Source of the DNA: Lachnospiraceae bacterium
GTDB lineage: Bacteria > Bacillota > Clostridia > Lachnospirales > Lachnospiraceae
Direction: 5' to 3'
NCBI GenBank assembly: GCA_015057455.1
Contig: SVEH01000002.1
Location: 124,001-188,000, forward strand
DNA length: 64,000 nucleotides
The position numbers were made by a program, and so were the translations under genes. Positions 26,897-36,513 of this stretch are shown here, one piece after another. The notes under the pieces were generated by a model, which was not told the origin of the DNA, made no database searches, and saw only the letters and a program-made list of their open reading frames with translations. Numbering within the stretch: the stretch's first letter is position 1; each line of letters starts with the position of its first letter.

Positions 26897-29800
26897 CTAT
26901 GCAACAGGTTTATTTCCATAGTTGAAAATTGTATACCATGTTTCAGGATTCATTGAATTATCAAGTGTTTGTGCTAATCCATTAAGATTTCTGAAAGTAG
27001 TAATGTGATTAATTGTATCAGCATCATAAATACCATTTAAGCCTATTGCATATTTATTTTTATATCTTAAAGCGGCTTGAAGTAATTTAGTTAAATTATC
27101 ATATTCAGTTGTAGATAAAACTATATTATTGTTTTTAATTACTTCGTAAGTTGCTTCATCAAAATATCCTGTAAGAGGAATATTTGTTTTGAATCTTAAG
27201 TTAAGTTCTGCTTGTAAAGCTCGTGTAATACCTTGTTCAGTATCAAATCCAAGAGCACCGTTTGTACCTACAGCCACTCCCATAGCACCATAAGTTTGGT
27301 TTATCCATGCTTGTAATTGACTAAGTTCATTATTAAAGTGTGGTCTATTGCTATCGTTAAATAAAACATACCAAGTTTCAGCATTCATCTTCATATGAGG
27401 TGGAGTATCAGCCATACCAGTAGATTGTCTTAACCAACCGATTTTACTACATAGATTAGCATCAAGTACACCTGTGCATGTTACATCACTGTATTTTAAT
27501 AGATATTTAAATGCCATTTGAGCTAATTTAGTCATTGTATCATAACCGTCTTGAACTAAATAAACTTTATTTTTATCTGCAGCTTCATAACATTCTTCAG
27601 TAAAGTAACCATTTACTTCAAGATTACAACCATATCTTAGATTCATTTCAGCTTGCCAAGCCTTAACTATAGCTTGGTGAGTATCATATCCAAGAGCACC
27701 ATTAACAGGTATATTTATACCAAATTTAGCGCCATAAGTAGCATTAATCCAACTTTGAATCTCTCTTAATTCATTATTGAAGTTTGGTCTATTACCACTA
27801 TTAAATAAAGTATACCAAGTTTCAGCATTTATCTTCATATGAGGTGGAGTATCAGCCATACCAGTAGATTGTCTTAACCAACCAATTTTACTACAATAAT
27901 TAGCATCAGCAATACCAGTACATGTTACGTCACTGTATTTTAATAGATATCTAAATGCCATTTGAGCTAATTTTGTAAATGTGTCGTATCTAGTAGTATC
28001 AGTATATTCTTTACACAAATCAGCTGCATTATAACAAGCTTCATTGAAATAACCAGTTATAGGTAAGTTACAACCGTATTTTAAGTTCATTTCAGCTTGC
28101 CAAGCGCTTACTATAGCTTGTTCTGTTTCGTAACCTAAACTACCATTAACAGGAACTCTTATACCAAATTTATCACCATAAGTACCATTAATCCAACTTT
28201 GAATTTCTTTTAATTCATTATTAAAGTTAGGCTTACGTCCATCATTGAACACAGCATACCAAGTTTCAGCATTCATTTTCATATGTTGTGGAGTGTCAGA
28301 AATGTTATATTTTTGTCTAAAGTAACCTATGTTATTAGCTGTTAATTGGTTAAACGTACCATCAACATTACTTGTGTATTTATATCTGTAGGCAAATGCA
28401 GCTTGTAATAATTTTGTGAAAGTATCATATCTATCTGTATTTAAATATACTTTGAACATATCAGCAGCATTATAACTTGCCTCGCCAAAATCACCATCAA
28501 CAACAAGACCGCATCCGTATTTCATGTTCATTTCGGCTTGCCATCCCTTTACAACAGCTTTTTCTGTTTCTGGACCATAGACACCATCTACGGTAATTTT
28601 AACACCATGTGCACCATATACACCATTTAACCAACTTTGTAAATCTCTAACATATGGGTCACCATGAGAAGGAGCTGGTGCAGGATTAGGAGCTGGTGCA
28701 GGATTAGGTGAAGGTGCATTACCGCCACCACCGTTTCCTTCATTTTCTCTATCTATAGGTGGAACAGAATTAATGTTTGGATTTCTGTATACAGTGTAGC
28801 TTTGAGAATATAATTTACTTTCTACTTGTGCAAAAGAGAATTGATTATATTTTAAACCAGGAACAGTTTGTTCAATAGTGTATACATTTTGTGAATCAAC
28901 TGCATATACCAATATTACGTGGCGATTAAAAGAAGTTCTATTAAATACATCTCCAACCCTAATACTAGAAGGGGATGCTTTTCCTAAATGTGTGTAGGTA
29001 TTATTTATTCCAACAGTAGTTCTTCTTTCATGTCCCATACAAAATGAAACAAATCCACTACAGTCAGTTCCATAGTATATATTACCATTTGCTTTTTGAG
29101 TATAAAGTTTACTATTAGGGTTATCAGCTTCTCTATTAAATTGATTTAAAGTAATATTATAACCAACATATCCACCATGAGTAGGTTGTGAGTATGGAAC
29201 ACCATTAGAAACTTTACCAGCAGGAATAGTAAAACCTTTAGAACCATTAAATTTATCACTTCTAACATTCTTAAGTGCTTTCCATGTATTTTTTGCCATA
29301 GCATTCATTCTATTAAGCATATTTTTAACACCTTGAGAGTTTCGTGTATTTCTAATACTACTAAGGTACATTTTATGTTGTTCCTCAGGAACGTTTATTA
29401 TATCACTCTCAGAATAATTGCCAAATAGTGAATCTAAAGCGATTCTACTTTGTTCAAATTCAGTTTCTTCAGAATCAGTATTTGTGTCTGTATAAAAGTA
29501 TAAATCATCTTTTGTAGTTTCGATTGTTTGCTCTATTCCAGTTATCAATTCATTATTATCAATATTTAAAGAATAAGTTTCATCATCCTTCTTTATAAAA
29601 ATAATGCCATTGTCAGATGGTATAAAACCAACTGAATTATTGCAACTCTCAAGAGTTGATATTTCTTTATTTTCTATATTGTATTTATAGACTGTTGAGT
29701 TACTTGAGAAAAGTATGTCATTATAGTTAACAACGTACATCATATCAATATTATAGTTTGATAATTCATCAAACTCATTAGTTTCAGTAGTGTCTAAATT

Positions 29801-30193
29801 AACTGATTTAACTTTGTCATTGGCAATATAGTATAGAGTTGTGTCAACAAGGTTAAGATTAGTTGCATTAGAATCTGTTGTAATATCAATTGGTGTAGAA
29901 TAGTTTTCTTCTTCATTGTAAGAATAGTATTTAATACCATCTTCAGTTGAAGTAATATAATCACTTACTAGATATAAGTCTGTACCCTTATTTAAAAGGT
30001 TAGCAGGTGTGTTACCTAATTGATTTTCACCAGCATAGATTTCATATCTATCACCAATAGTGATACTTTCAGAAAGGACAACTTGTCCTTCAGTACCATT
30101 AGCTTTAGAATTAAAGTTATTAACTATTAATCCAATGCCTAATGATAATGTTAATGAAGCAATAGCTCCAATAATTAAGTGTTTCTTTTTCAT
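26897..30193 (-). CDS. Large secreted NlpC/P60-like peptidase with four repeats
   Basis: A 1098-residue exported protein. Residues 1-32 are a signal peptide. Residues 35-230 look like a beta-propeller-type (DUF5050-like) region. A papain-like NlpC/P60 or CHAP domain follows at about 340-470, with Cys378 (TDCSGFVSF) and a His in NRHVILVYA. A Pro/Ala linker (PAPAPNPAPAP) lies at about 495-515. Four repeats of about 148 residues then fill 515-1098. Each repeat contains IQSWING.YG, G..G..T..A...WQAEMN, Y(D/N).(F/M/L)TKL.Q.A and AETWY(x)LFN, and looks like paired peptidoglycan-binding folds. It probably cuts cell wall peptide while held to the wall by the repeats. Confidence 0.85.
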   Translation of the reverse strand: MKKKHLIIGAIASLTLSLGIGLIVNNFNSKANGTEGQVVLSESITIGDRYEIYAGENQLGNTPANLLNKGTDLYLVSDYITSTEDGIKYYSYNEEENYSTPIDITTDSNATNLNLVDTTLYYIANDKVKSVNLDTTETNEFDELSNYNIDMMYVVNYNDILFSSNSTVYKYNIENKEISTLESCNNSVGFIPSDNGIIFIKKDDETYSLNIDNNELITGIEQTIETTKDDLYFYTDTNTDSEETEFEQSRIALDSLFGNYSESDIINVPEEQHKMYLSSIRNTRNSQGVKNMLNRMNAMAKNTWKALKNVRSDKFNGSKGFTIPAGKVSNGVPYSQPTHGGYVGYNITLNQFNREADNPNSKLYTQKANGNIYYGTDCSGFVSFCMGHERRTTVGINNTYTHLGKASPSSIRVGDVFNRTSFNRHVILVYAVDSQNVYTIEQTVPGLKYNQFSFAQVESKLYSQSYTVYRNPNINSVPPIDRENEGNGGGGNAPSPNPAPAPNPAPAPSHGDPYVRDLQSWLNGVYGAHGVKITVDGVYGPETEKAVVKGWQAEMNMKYGCGLVVDGDFGEASYNAADMFKVYLNTDRYDTFTKLLQAAFAYRYKYTSNVDGTFNQLTANNIGYFRQKYNISDTPQHMKMNAETWYAVFNDGRKPNFNNELKEIQSWINGTYGDKFGIRVPVNGSLGYETEQAIVSAWQAEMNLKYGCNLPITGYFNEACYNAADLCKEYTDTTRYDTFTKLAQMAFRYLLKYSDVTCTGIADANYCSKIGWLRQSTGMADTPPHMKINAETWYTLFNSGNRPNFNNELREIQSWINATYGAKFGINIPVNGALGYDTHQAIVKAWQAEMNLRYGCNLEVNGYFTEECYEAADKNKVYLVQDGYDTMTKLAQMAFKYLLKYSDVTCTGVLDANLCSKIGWLRQSTGMADTPPHMKMNAETWYVLFNDSNRPHFNNELSQLQAWINQTYGAMGVAVGTNGALGFDTEQGITRALQAELNLRFKTNIPLTGYFDEATYEVIKNNNIVLSTTEYDNLTKLLQAALRYKNKYAIGLNGIYDADTINHITTFRNLNGLAQTLDNSMNPETWYTIFNYGNKPVA
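26930..28640 (-). repeat. Four 148-residue coding repeats
   Basis: Within the secreted peptidase gene, repeats have a period of 444 bases. Repeats 2 and 3 are most alike and share long identical DNA stretches, for example around 27391-27440 and 27835-27885. This suggests recent duplication or gene conversion. Confidence 0.8.
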
Positions 30194-30539
30194 TATTTAT
30201 ACATTTCCCTTCGTTGTATTTTTTATGTACTTAAAATGCGCACAAATAGGAGTATAACAGTTATAAAAAGTGATTATCAAGACAGATATAATTTTTTTTG
30301 AATTTGTTTATTTTTATTTTATATATTTATAAAATTTTTATAATATTGGGAGATATTGTTAAATTGTAATTATAAAAAGTATCTTAATAATATTGCATTA
30401 CTATGAAATAAAGTTAAATAAGGGGGAAAAGTATTGTTTGATAAGCTATAATCATTTATAGTATAGGATAGACATGCGTGTTATAAAGGGGAGAGTGAAA
30501 ATAAAACACGCAAAAGTATAATTAGGGGTGATGAAAATA
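30194..30539. other. Divergent promoter gap
   Basis: 346 bp between two divergent exported-peptidase genes. It is very AT-rich. An inverted repeat TGCGTGTT/AACACGCA (30475-30482, 30505-30512) flanks an AAAGGGGAGA ribosome-site-like sequence and a nine-codon frame starting GTG at 30495. I cannot decide whether it is functional. Confidence 0.3.
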
Positions 30540-32330
30540 ATGAATGGGAAGAGTAGAAAAAAATTAATTGGGTTTATAATGGCAAGTATATTATTAGGTG
30601 TGTCAGTATTAGGTGTGTGCACAATGGGAGGTGCATCTAATGCTAGTACAATAAAACCTAAAAAAATCGTTGGATTTCATTCTGGAGTAGATTTAAGAAG
30701 AAATCTATCTAATAATCAAATAGAATCATTGTATAAGTTATGTAAAGTATGGGGATATGCAAAATATTATCATCCAACAGTAGTAGCTGGAGAAGTTGAT
30801 TGGGATAAAGAACTATTTACAATGATTCCTCTTGTGGCTAAAGCGAAGAATCAAGATGAAACAAATAAAATTATATATGAATGGTTGAGCAAGTATACCT
30901 TTGAAAATACTACAACAAAAGAAGAGTTTGATAGTGCTATGCAATCAATGTTAAAAGATAACTTTATTTCAATAAATGATATGTCATGGATAAGTGATGA
31001 AACTGTTTATGGGAAGGAAATATGTAGTTATCTTGAAAAATTATCTTATACATGTGTAGCACAAAGAGATAAGTCATATGCGTATATTAATGAATTTGGA
31101 GAACTTGGCTTTGATAATGAAAAAAATTATGAATATACAGTTGACGATGATGGATTAGAGTTGTTAGCGCTATTTAGGTATTGGAATGCATTTAATTATT
31201 ATTCTCCAAATGTCCATTTAACAGATGAAAATTGGGATACAGTTTTAAAAGAAGGTATAGAAAAGATTGTTAAAGTAGATGATTTTGATGAGTACTATTA
31301 TACAATTGCATCAATTATTGCCAAGACAAATGATGGTCATGTCCAAACACTTCCAAAGGATAATATGATGAAATTTAATAATTATTATGGAGAAAAGCGT
31401 CTACCTTGCGCATTTGAATATATAGATGGAAAAGTAGTTGTATCATATGTTAGCGAAGAGTGTAAGGAACTAAAGTCAGGAGATATATTACTAAAAATAG
31501 ATAATACAACAATGAGCAACAGAATCCAATGCTTAAGTCAATATACATGTTTGTCAACACCAGATAAAATAGAGGCTAATATGTTTGGGCCAGTACTTAA
31601 TGTTAAAGGAGATAAGGCAAAGGTAACAGTATTAAGAGATGGAAGAAAACTAAAGTTTACAGTAAAAAGTATTAAGGATTATATAGAAAAGAAGGATGTA
31701 TATTCTAATGGTTTAATTAAAGATGATATAGGTTACATAGATATAGGGACAATAAAAGAAGGTGATATAGAGAAATTAATGTCACAATATATGTCAACAA
31801 AAGGAATAATAATTGATTTAAGAAAGTACCCAAGTGTTTCAGGAAAATGCGATTTGCTATCAGAGTATTTTGTTCCAAAGTTAACTGAATTTGTGAAATT
31901 TGGTATGCATTTAACATCAGTACCAGGTGCATTTTTCTATAATTATTCTACTTGTGGTGCAGGAGCAACAGGAATAGATGGACAAGATAAGAATTATCCA
32001 TTGTATAAAGGTAAGCTGATGGTATTAGTAGATGAACATACATTAAGTCAAGGGGAAACAATGGCTATGGCATTATCAGTAGCACCAAATGCAACATTAG
32101 TAGGTACTAATACATTAGGGGCAGTAGGGATAAAAACACCAATTACGTTACCAGGTAATATAATATCATTTTTATCAAGTATAGGACAGTATCAGTTAGA
32201 TGGAGAAAATGTTCAAAGAGTTGGAGTGGCACCAGATGTTAAGTGTGCGCAGACGTTGCAAGGTGTAAAAGAAGGAAGAGATGAAGTTGTAGAGATGGCT
32301 ATTGATTTAATATATACAGAGGTAGAGTAG
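30540..32330 (+). CDS. Secreted S41-family serine peptidase
   Basis: A 596-residue exported protein. Residues 1-35 are a signal peptide (GFIMASILLGVSVLGVCTMG). An N-terminal helical domain runs to about 220. A PDZ-like part at about 300-375 (SGDILLKIDNTTM) and the tail-specific protease fold follow, with GYIDIGTIKEG, then the nucleophile Ser503 in EHTLSQGETMAM. The usual Lys of the dyad is replaced by a different local sequence (TNTLGAVG), so activity is likely but not certain. The start is ambiguous between 30531 and 30540. It is followed by a LURP-one gene 44 bases downstream. Confidence 0.86.
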   Translation: MNGKSRKKLIGFIMASILLGVSVLGVCTMGGASNASTIKPKKIVGFHSGVDLRRNLSNNQIESLYKLCKVWGYAKYYHPTVVAGEVDWDKELFTMIPLVAKAKNQDETNKIIYEWLSKYTFENTTTKEEFDSAMQSMLKDNFISINDMSWISDETVYGKEICSYLEKLSYTCVAQRDKSYAYINEFGELGFDNEKNYEYTVDDDGLELLALFRYWNAFNYYSPNVHLTDENWDTVLKEGIEKIVKVDDFDEYYYTIASIIAKTNDGHVQTLPKDNMMKFNNYYGEKRLPCAFEYIDGKVVVSYVSEECKELKSGDILLKIDNTTMSNRIQCLSQYTCLSTPDKIEANMFGPVLNVKGDKAKVTVLRDGRKLKFTVKSIKDYIEKKDVYSNGLIKDDIGYIDIGTIKEGDIEKLMSQYMSTKGIIIDLRKYPSVSGKCDLLSEYFVPKLTEFVKFGMHLTSVPGAFFYNYSTCGAGATGIDGQDKNYPLYKGKLMVLVDEHTLSQGETMAMALSVAPNATLVGTNTLGAVGIKTPITLPGNIISFLSSIGQYQLDGENVQRVGVAPDVKCAQTLQGVKEGRDEVVEMAIDLIYTEVE

Positions 32331-32374
32331 AGATGGAGATTTAGTTTGTTTTAGAATATGGATGGGAGAGAATA

Positions 32375-32875
32375 ATGAAATTATATGTTAAACAAAAACT
32401 TACATTTTTAAAGGAGAAATTTGCTGTTACTGATGAACAAGGAAATGAAAAATATTATGTGCAAGGAGAGGCTTTAAGTTTAGGGCAGAAACTACATATT
32501 TATGATTTGAATAATAATGAAGTTGGGTTTATAAAAGAAAAATTAATTAGTTTTGAAAGCCAGTTTTATATTTATATATGCGGACATGAAGTAGGTATGA
32601 TCAAGAAAAAAATAACATTTTTCAAACCTAAATATGAAGTGGATTATAATGGCTGGCGAGTAGAAGGAGATGTAATGGGATGGAACTATGATGTATATGA
32701 AGGAAACAGAGTAGTTGCAACAATTAGAAAAAAATTAATGTCATGGACAGATTCATATGAAGTTGATATTAGACAAGCAGAAGATGAGTTGAGTGCATTG
32801 ATATTGGTGCTAGCTATAGATGCTGTGAAAAGCAAAGAAAATTCATCAGGTGTAAGTGTGAATTTTTCGAGTTAG
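32375..32875 (+). CDS. LURP-one-related (YxjI-like) protein
   Basis: A 166-residue protein with the repeated beta pattern of the LURP-one/Tubby-like fold: KLYVKQKLTFLKEKFAVTDE, then QKLHIYDLNNNEVG, FKPKYEVDY and SWTDSYEVDI. It is probably cytoplasmic and may bind lipid or act as a scaffold; the function is unknown in bacteria. The length is normal for the family. It follows the S41 peptidase gene by 44 bases and may be in its operon. Confidence 0.86.
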   Translation: MKLYVKQKLTFLKEKFAVTDEQGNEKYYVQGEALSLGQKLHIYDLNNNEVGFIKEKLISFESQFYIYICGHEVGMIKKKITFFKPKYEVDYNGWRVEGDVMGWNYDVYEGNRVVATIRKKLMSWTDSYEVDIRQAEDELSALILVLAIDAVKSKENSSGVSVNFSS

Positions 32876-32900
32876 AAGAAATATTAGTTATTAAATATAA

Positions 32901-33356
32901 ATGAATATATATTTATATTGGCTTGGTAAAGAGATAAAAATAACATCAAGAGTAAGTGGCAACTTTAAAGGAAAGAAAATATTAAATTTTCAAATAGAAG
33001 GATAAGATATCACAGATAAGTGGAAGGCACAATTTAAGAATATAAATGAGACACACGGGAAAAACATTGATGGTGAAATAATTGTTTATAATGGAAAAGA
33101 TATTGTAGACATCTCTAATTAGGATATTGATATGGCTAGAACAATGAAATACATAGAGATATATAAATATACAGATATATATGAAACGACTACGCAATAT
33201 ATAGTAAAGGCGAAAGGAAAATATGAGGGATTTGTTACATGTGAAGAAGTAGGATTGTATACCGATTTATCATCAAATTTGTTTGGTGATAAAGGTTCAT
33301 CTGTAGAAAAGGCAATTAGTATTAAATGTGAATATAGAATGTTATATGTACAATAG
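32901..33356 (+). pseudogene. Broken gene with two in-frame stops
   Basis: One continuous frame starting ATG 32901 reads as a soluble protein of about 150 residues. It is interrupted by TAA at 33003-33005 and TAG at 33120-33122. The three pieces read smoothly across the stops: ITSRVSGNFKGKKILNF, then DITDKWKAQFKNINETHGK, then YEGFVTCEEVGLYTDLSS. The family is not recognised. It has no strong ribosome binding site. It follows the LURP-one gene and looks like a decaying gene; stop-codon readthrough is unlikely. Confidence 0.65.
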
Positions 33357-33394
33357 ATGAAGGATACAGGTGATTATTGGAGTGAATAATTATA

Positions 33395-33428
33395 GTGCCA
33401 GTAGGTTTAATGCTTACTGGTACTTTTA
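33395..33428 (+). terminator. Intrinsic terminator
   Basis: GTGCCAGTA (33395-33403) pairs with TACTGGTAC (33415-33423) around an 11-base loop, followed by TTTTATG. Confidence 0.75.
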
Positions 33429-33491
33429 TGTTTAGAAATAGTGAGAGGATTTTTTGGGAAGTAGATGAAGTAACAAAAAAATGAAAATTTA

Positions 33492-33574
33492 ATAACGAAG
33501 TTCCGTTATCGGCAAAATATAATAAGAAAATACAAACAAAATAATTTGATAAAATGCCGATAACGGAGTATAAT
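33492..33574 (+). promoter_or_regulatory. fic promoter with paired operators
   Basis: -35 TTGATA (33546-33551), 17-bp spacer, and a perfect -10 TATAAT (33569-33574). TCCGTTATCGGCA (33502-33514) and its exact complement (33555-33567) form a distant inverted repeat; the second copy lies in the spacer. ATAACG (33492-33497) and CGTTAT (33504-33509) add a further overlapping repeat. Confidence 0.75.
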
Positions 33575-33621
33575 TATAGTAAAGAATGTTATAAGCGCTA
33601 CCGCACTTGATAGGAGGATAT

Positions 33622-34512
33622 ATGAAGTATTTATCAGTAGTAGAAATCTCAAAAAAATGGGGGATATCTGAGCGTTCAGTACGTAATTATTGTACGATGG
33701 GGCGTGTTAATGGTGCTTTTTTGACAGGTAAGACATGGAACATTCCTGAAGATGCAAAGAAACCTAGTAGGATGCCGAAACAATCGTTGAAACCAGCATC
33801 TTTATTAGAAGTTTTAAGAAGAGAAAAGGAAACTAAGCTTTCTGGTGGTATATATCATAAGGTACAGGTTGATTTGACATACAATTCAAATCACATAGAA
33901 GGAAGTAAACTTACACATGATCAAACAAGATATATATTTGAGACAAATACTCTAGGAGTTACTAGTGGTGTAGTTAATGTTGATGATATTGTAGAAACAG
34001 CAAATCATTTTAGATGCATAGACATGATTATTGAAGATGCCAATTATGTGATATCAGAGAAATTTATTAAAGAATTACACTATGTTCTTAAGAATGGAAC
34101 AAGTGATAGTAGAAAAGATTGGTTTGTAGTAGGGGATTATAAAAAGCTTCCTAATGAAGTGGGAGGACATGAAACAACTCATCCCGAGAATGTATGTAAT
34201 GAAATAAAAAAACTTATTAATGGTTATAATAGAAAGAAAGATGTAACATTTGATGATATATTAGAGTTTCATTATCAGTTTGAATCAATACATCCATTTC
34301 AAGATGGCAATGGACGTATAGGTAGATTAATTATGTTTAAAGAATGTTTAAAGCATAATATAGTACCGTTTATTATAAATGAGGGTACTAAAATGTATTA
34401 TTATAGAGGGTTAAGTGAATGGGATAGAGAAAGGGGATATTTAAGAGATACATGTTTAATGGCACAAGATCAGTTTAAACAGATAATGGATTATTTTAAA
34501 ATAAAATATTAG
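33622..34512 (+). CDS. Fic-domain protein with N-terminal helix-turn-helix
   Basis: A 296-residue protein. Residues 1-50 form an excisionase/MerR-like helix-turn-helix (VVEISKKWGISERSVRNYC). A helical region follows, with the class II inhibitory motif SNHIEG (Ser89 to Gly94). The Fic core has the full catalytic motif HPFQDGNGRIGR (His224). Fic enzymes transfer AMP or a related group from a nucleotide to protein side chains; the inhibitory helix blocks this until needed. The DNA-binding domain and the paired operators in its promoter suggest self-repression. Start at 33622 has AGGAGG. No Fic antitoxin gene is beside it. Confidence 0.93.
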   Translation: MKYLSVVEISKKWGISERSVRNYCTMGRVNGAFLTGKTWNIPEDAKKPSRMPKQSLKPASLLEVLRREKETKLSGGIYHKVQVDLTYNSNHIEGSKLTHDQTRYIFETNTLGVTSGVVNVDDIVETANHFRCIDMIIEDANYVISEKFIKELHYVLKNGTSDSRKDWFVVGDYKKLPNEVGGHETTHPENVCNEIKKLINGYNRKKDVTFDDILEFHYQFESIHPFQDGNGRIGRLIMFKECLKHNIVPFIINEGTKMYYYRGLSEWDRERGYLRDTCLMAQDQFKQIMDYFKIKY

Positions 34513-34600
34513 GATTATAAGTAAGGAATAGGGATAAGGCATAAAAACAGGATAAGGGATTAAATAATGTGAGAAATATAATAAGTAGTAAAATTATTGA

Positions 34601-35137
34601 TTAATTAATAAGATAAAATGCTTCTATATATTCAAATACTAGTCTATAGGCATGATTATAATCTAGTATTTTAAATCTATTTATCCATTCTCTTTTTAGT
34701 AATGCATGAAATGATTCTATACATGCATTATCATAAGGATATCCTGTTTTAGAGTAACTACGTATCATTCCTTCAGTAGCACGTACATATTCATTGCTTA
34801 CATATTGGCAGCCACTATCACTGTGTATTATCTTGGGTTTATTGCTTCTTCTTGTTTCCTTTGCTTTATTAATTGCTTGGATTACCCATTTACTTTCTAA
34901 AGTTGTACTAAGTCCAAAACTTATTATTTTTCTTGAATATAGATCCATTATACTTGTTAAATATACAAATACTTCATATGTCCATATATATGTTATATCT
35001 GAACACCATACAGCGTCAGGTGTGTCAGGGTTAAACTGCTCATCTAATATCATTTCTTTTAATCTTATTTTCTTAGCTTCCTCACTTTCATAATTACCTC
35101 GTCCTCTAGTTGGTACAGAGCCTTCATTATTATTATA
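34601..35137 (-). pseudogene. IS3-family transposase remnant
   Basis: The frame encodes the integrase core of an IS3 OrfB: Asp in WCSDITYI, Asp in HSDSGCQY and Glu in CIESFHALLKRE, so the DDE residues are present. The piece upstream of the Met at 35053 (EGSVPTRGRGNYESEE) is in the same frame and belongs to the same protein. The N-terminus (HTH_21 part) is missing, and the C-terminus stops after YIEAFYLIN, before the usual final helix. I found no clear terminal inverted repeats. It is a decayed insertion beside the secreted-protein cluster. Confidence 0.8.
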
Positions 35138-35507
35138 TCATTGAGAAATGGGCATGTCTAACTTGTACTAAATTTATTCTAGTACCAACTTGCTTATTAA
35201 ATAAGTGATAGAATAGTCTTGAAAAAATATAAAATTCTATAAGTACAAAATAAAAATGGTATATAACGAAATAAACCCATAAAGTAGACATAAAAAGAAT
35301 AAACAGAGCATAAAAACAATAGCTATAGACAAAATTTGTTGTTTTTTGTGTAAGTTGCACAACGAGTGTAACATATGATTAATTTCTAAGTAACAACTAG
35401 AAAAAAATAGTATGATAATTGTAAGATAATAGAAAATAGTAGAAATAAGTTACAGTAAATAAATATAAAACTTAGTAAATTTGTATAGTTTATAAAATTT
35501 TAAAAGT

Positions 35508-35536
35508 TTGACTAATGTGAGTTGTATTGGTAAGAT
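35508..35536 (+). promoter_or_regulatory. Promoter of the secreted-protein cluster
   Basis: -35 TTGACT (35508-35513), 17-bp spacer, -10 TAAGAT (35531-35536). The predicted leader to the start at 35613 is about 70 bases. The 475-bp gap from 35138 holds no gene. Confidence 0.55.
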
Positions 35537-35612
35537 GTAGGAGCAAACTTGATTTGGCCAAATAAGTATGTAAGAAACAATAATAATTTTAAAGAAAAGG
35601 ATGAGTAAAAAA

Positions 35613-36227
35613 ATGAGAAAAATTAATAAGGGAACATTAGTAAAGGTAATATCAATGGGATTAGCAGTAGCAATTTTAGCAGGAGTAGCACTTAATCCAA
35701 TATCAGGGAAAAAGGCAAAAGCTTCAGAGGAAAGTGAAAATGTAGAAGTAGTTTTCGATGAATATGCAGATGTAGATTTAAATTGGGATGAAGACTATAT
35801 AAATATTGATAGATTTGGAATGACACCAGAAATGGAAGCAAACATTGATAATTTAGAAAATATGACAGAAGAAGAGTTTGCAGCAGTATTTTATACAGAT
35901 GAATATGATCAAAACTTTGTAGCACATTATGAACAAAACAAAAGAGGTGTTGATGACATTGTTTTAAAAGCACTTAAGAAAATCATAAAAGAAAAAGGTA
36001 AAAAAGGTATTAAAGAACTAATTGAAAAAGTTGCAAAGAAATTACCAGGATTTGTTACAAAAGCAATAGCAAAATTATTAGGAAAAGAATGGAAAGAAAG
36101 AATAGTTGGTGTACTAGTTATGGTTTCATCAATTGAAGATGGTTTAGTTGATTTTATTGCAGACAAGACAGGAATAAACAAAAAAACAGTACAAGTTATT
36201 GTGGAAGTTATTTCATGGATTATATAA
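35613..36227 (+). CDS. Secreted paralogue 1, Lys-rich amphipathic core
   Basis: A 204-residue exported protein. Residues 1-37 are a signal peptide. Residues 38-110 are an acidic pro-region containing NMTEEEFAAVF, with Asn83-Met84. An Arg-Gly pair at 111-112 is followed by a 92-residue Lys-rich, amphipathic and hydrophobic core with KLPGFV (143-148), which ends in VQVIVEVISWII. Three more genes downstream share this plan. It has no known domain to my eye. The core looks like a pore-forming or membrane-active peptide, which is inference. ATG 35613 is favoured over 35601 by ribosome-site spacing. It is followed 33 bases later by a small membrane protein gene. Confidence 0.75.
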   Translation: MRKINKGTLVKVISMGLAVAILAGVALNPISGKKAKASEESENVEVVFDEYADVDLNWDEDYINIDRFGMTPEMEANIDNLENMTEEEFAAVFYTDEYDQNFVAHYEQNKRGVDDIVLKALKKIIKEKGKKGIKELIEKVAKKLPGFVTKAIAKLLGKEWKERIVGVLVMVSSIEDGLVDFIADKTGINKKTVQVIVEVISWII

Positions 36228-36260
36228 TTTAATAGATTTAATAATTAAGGAGTGTTAAAA

Positions 36261-36494
36261 ATGAAAAATTTTTTGAAAAATAGAGCACAAAGTTTTAAAG
36301 ATAGAATAGCATCTAAGGTTGTAATGTTGGTAATATTTTTATTGTTCCATTTAGGCGTAATATCATGGGAAACAAGTATGATTTTATGTGTAATAGATAT
36401 TTTATTGGTTGACGAGTTAGTATTAGCATTAAAAGAAGCGTTTACAAATGCAATAATGAAATCAATAGAAGAAATGGAAGCAGAGAATAAATAA
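36261..36494 (+). CDS. Small membrane protein, candidate immunity protein
   Basis: A 77-residue protein with two adjacent hydrophobic segments (about 18-34 and 38-56), a basic N-terminus (NFLKNRAQSFKDR) and an acidic helical tail (KSIEEMEAENK). AAGGAG lies eight bases before ATG 36261. It directly follows paralogue 1, before a hairpin. Its size, charge pattern and position resemble bacteriocin immunity proteins, but I recognise no family. Confidence 0.65.
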   Translation: MKNFLKNRAQSFKDRIASKVVMLVIFLLFHLGVISWETSMILCVIDILLVDELVLALKEAFTNAIMKSIEEMEAENK

Positions 36495-36513
36495 GTTGGT
36501 ATAGAAAAAATGG

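Noticed and set aside
30475..30521. Leader peptide (GTG, nine codons) before the S41 peptidase
   Set aside because: It has a ribosome-like site and an inverted repeat around it, but such a short frame is expected by chance.
32901..33356. Recoding or readthrough of TAA and TAG
   Set aside because: No recoding signal is visible, and two different stops make gene decay the simpler explanation.
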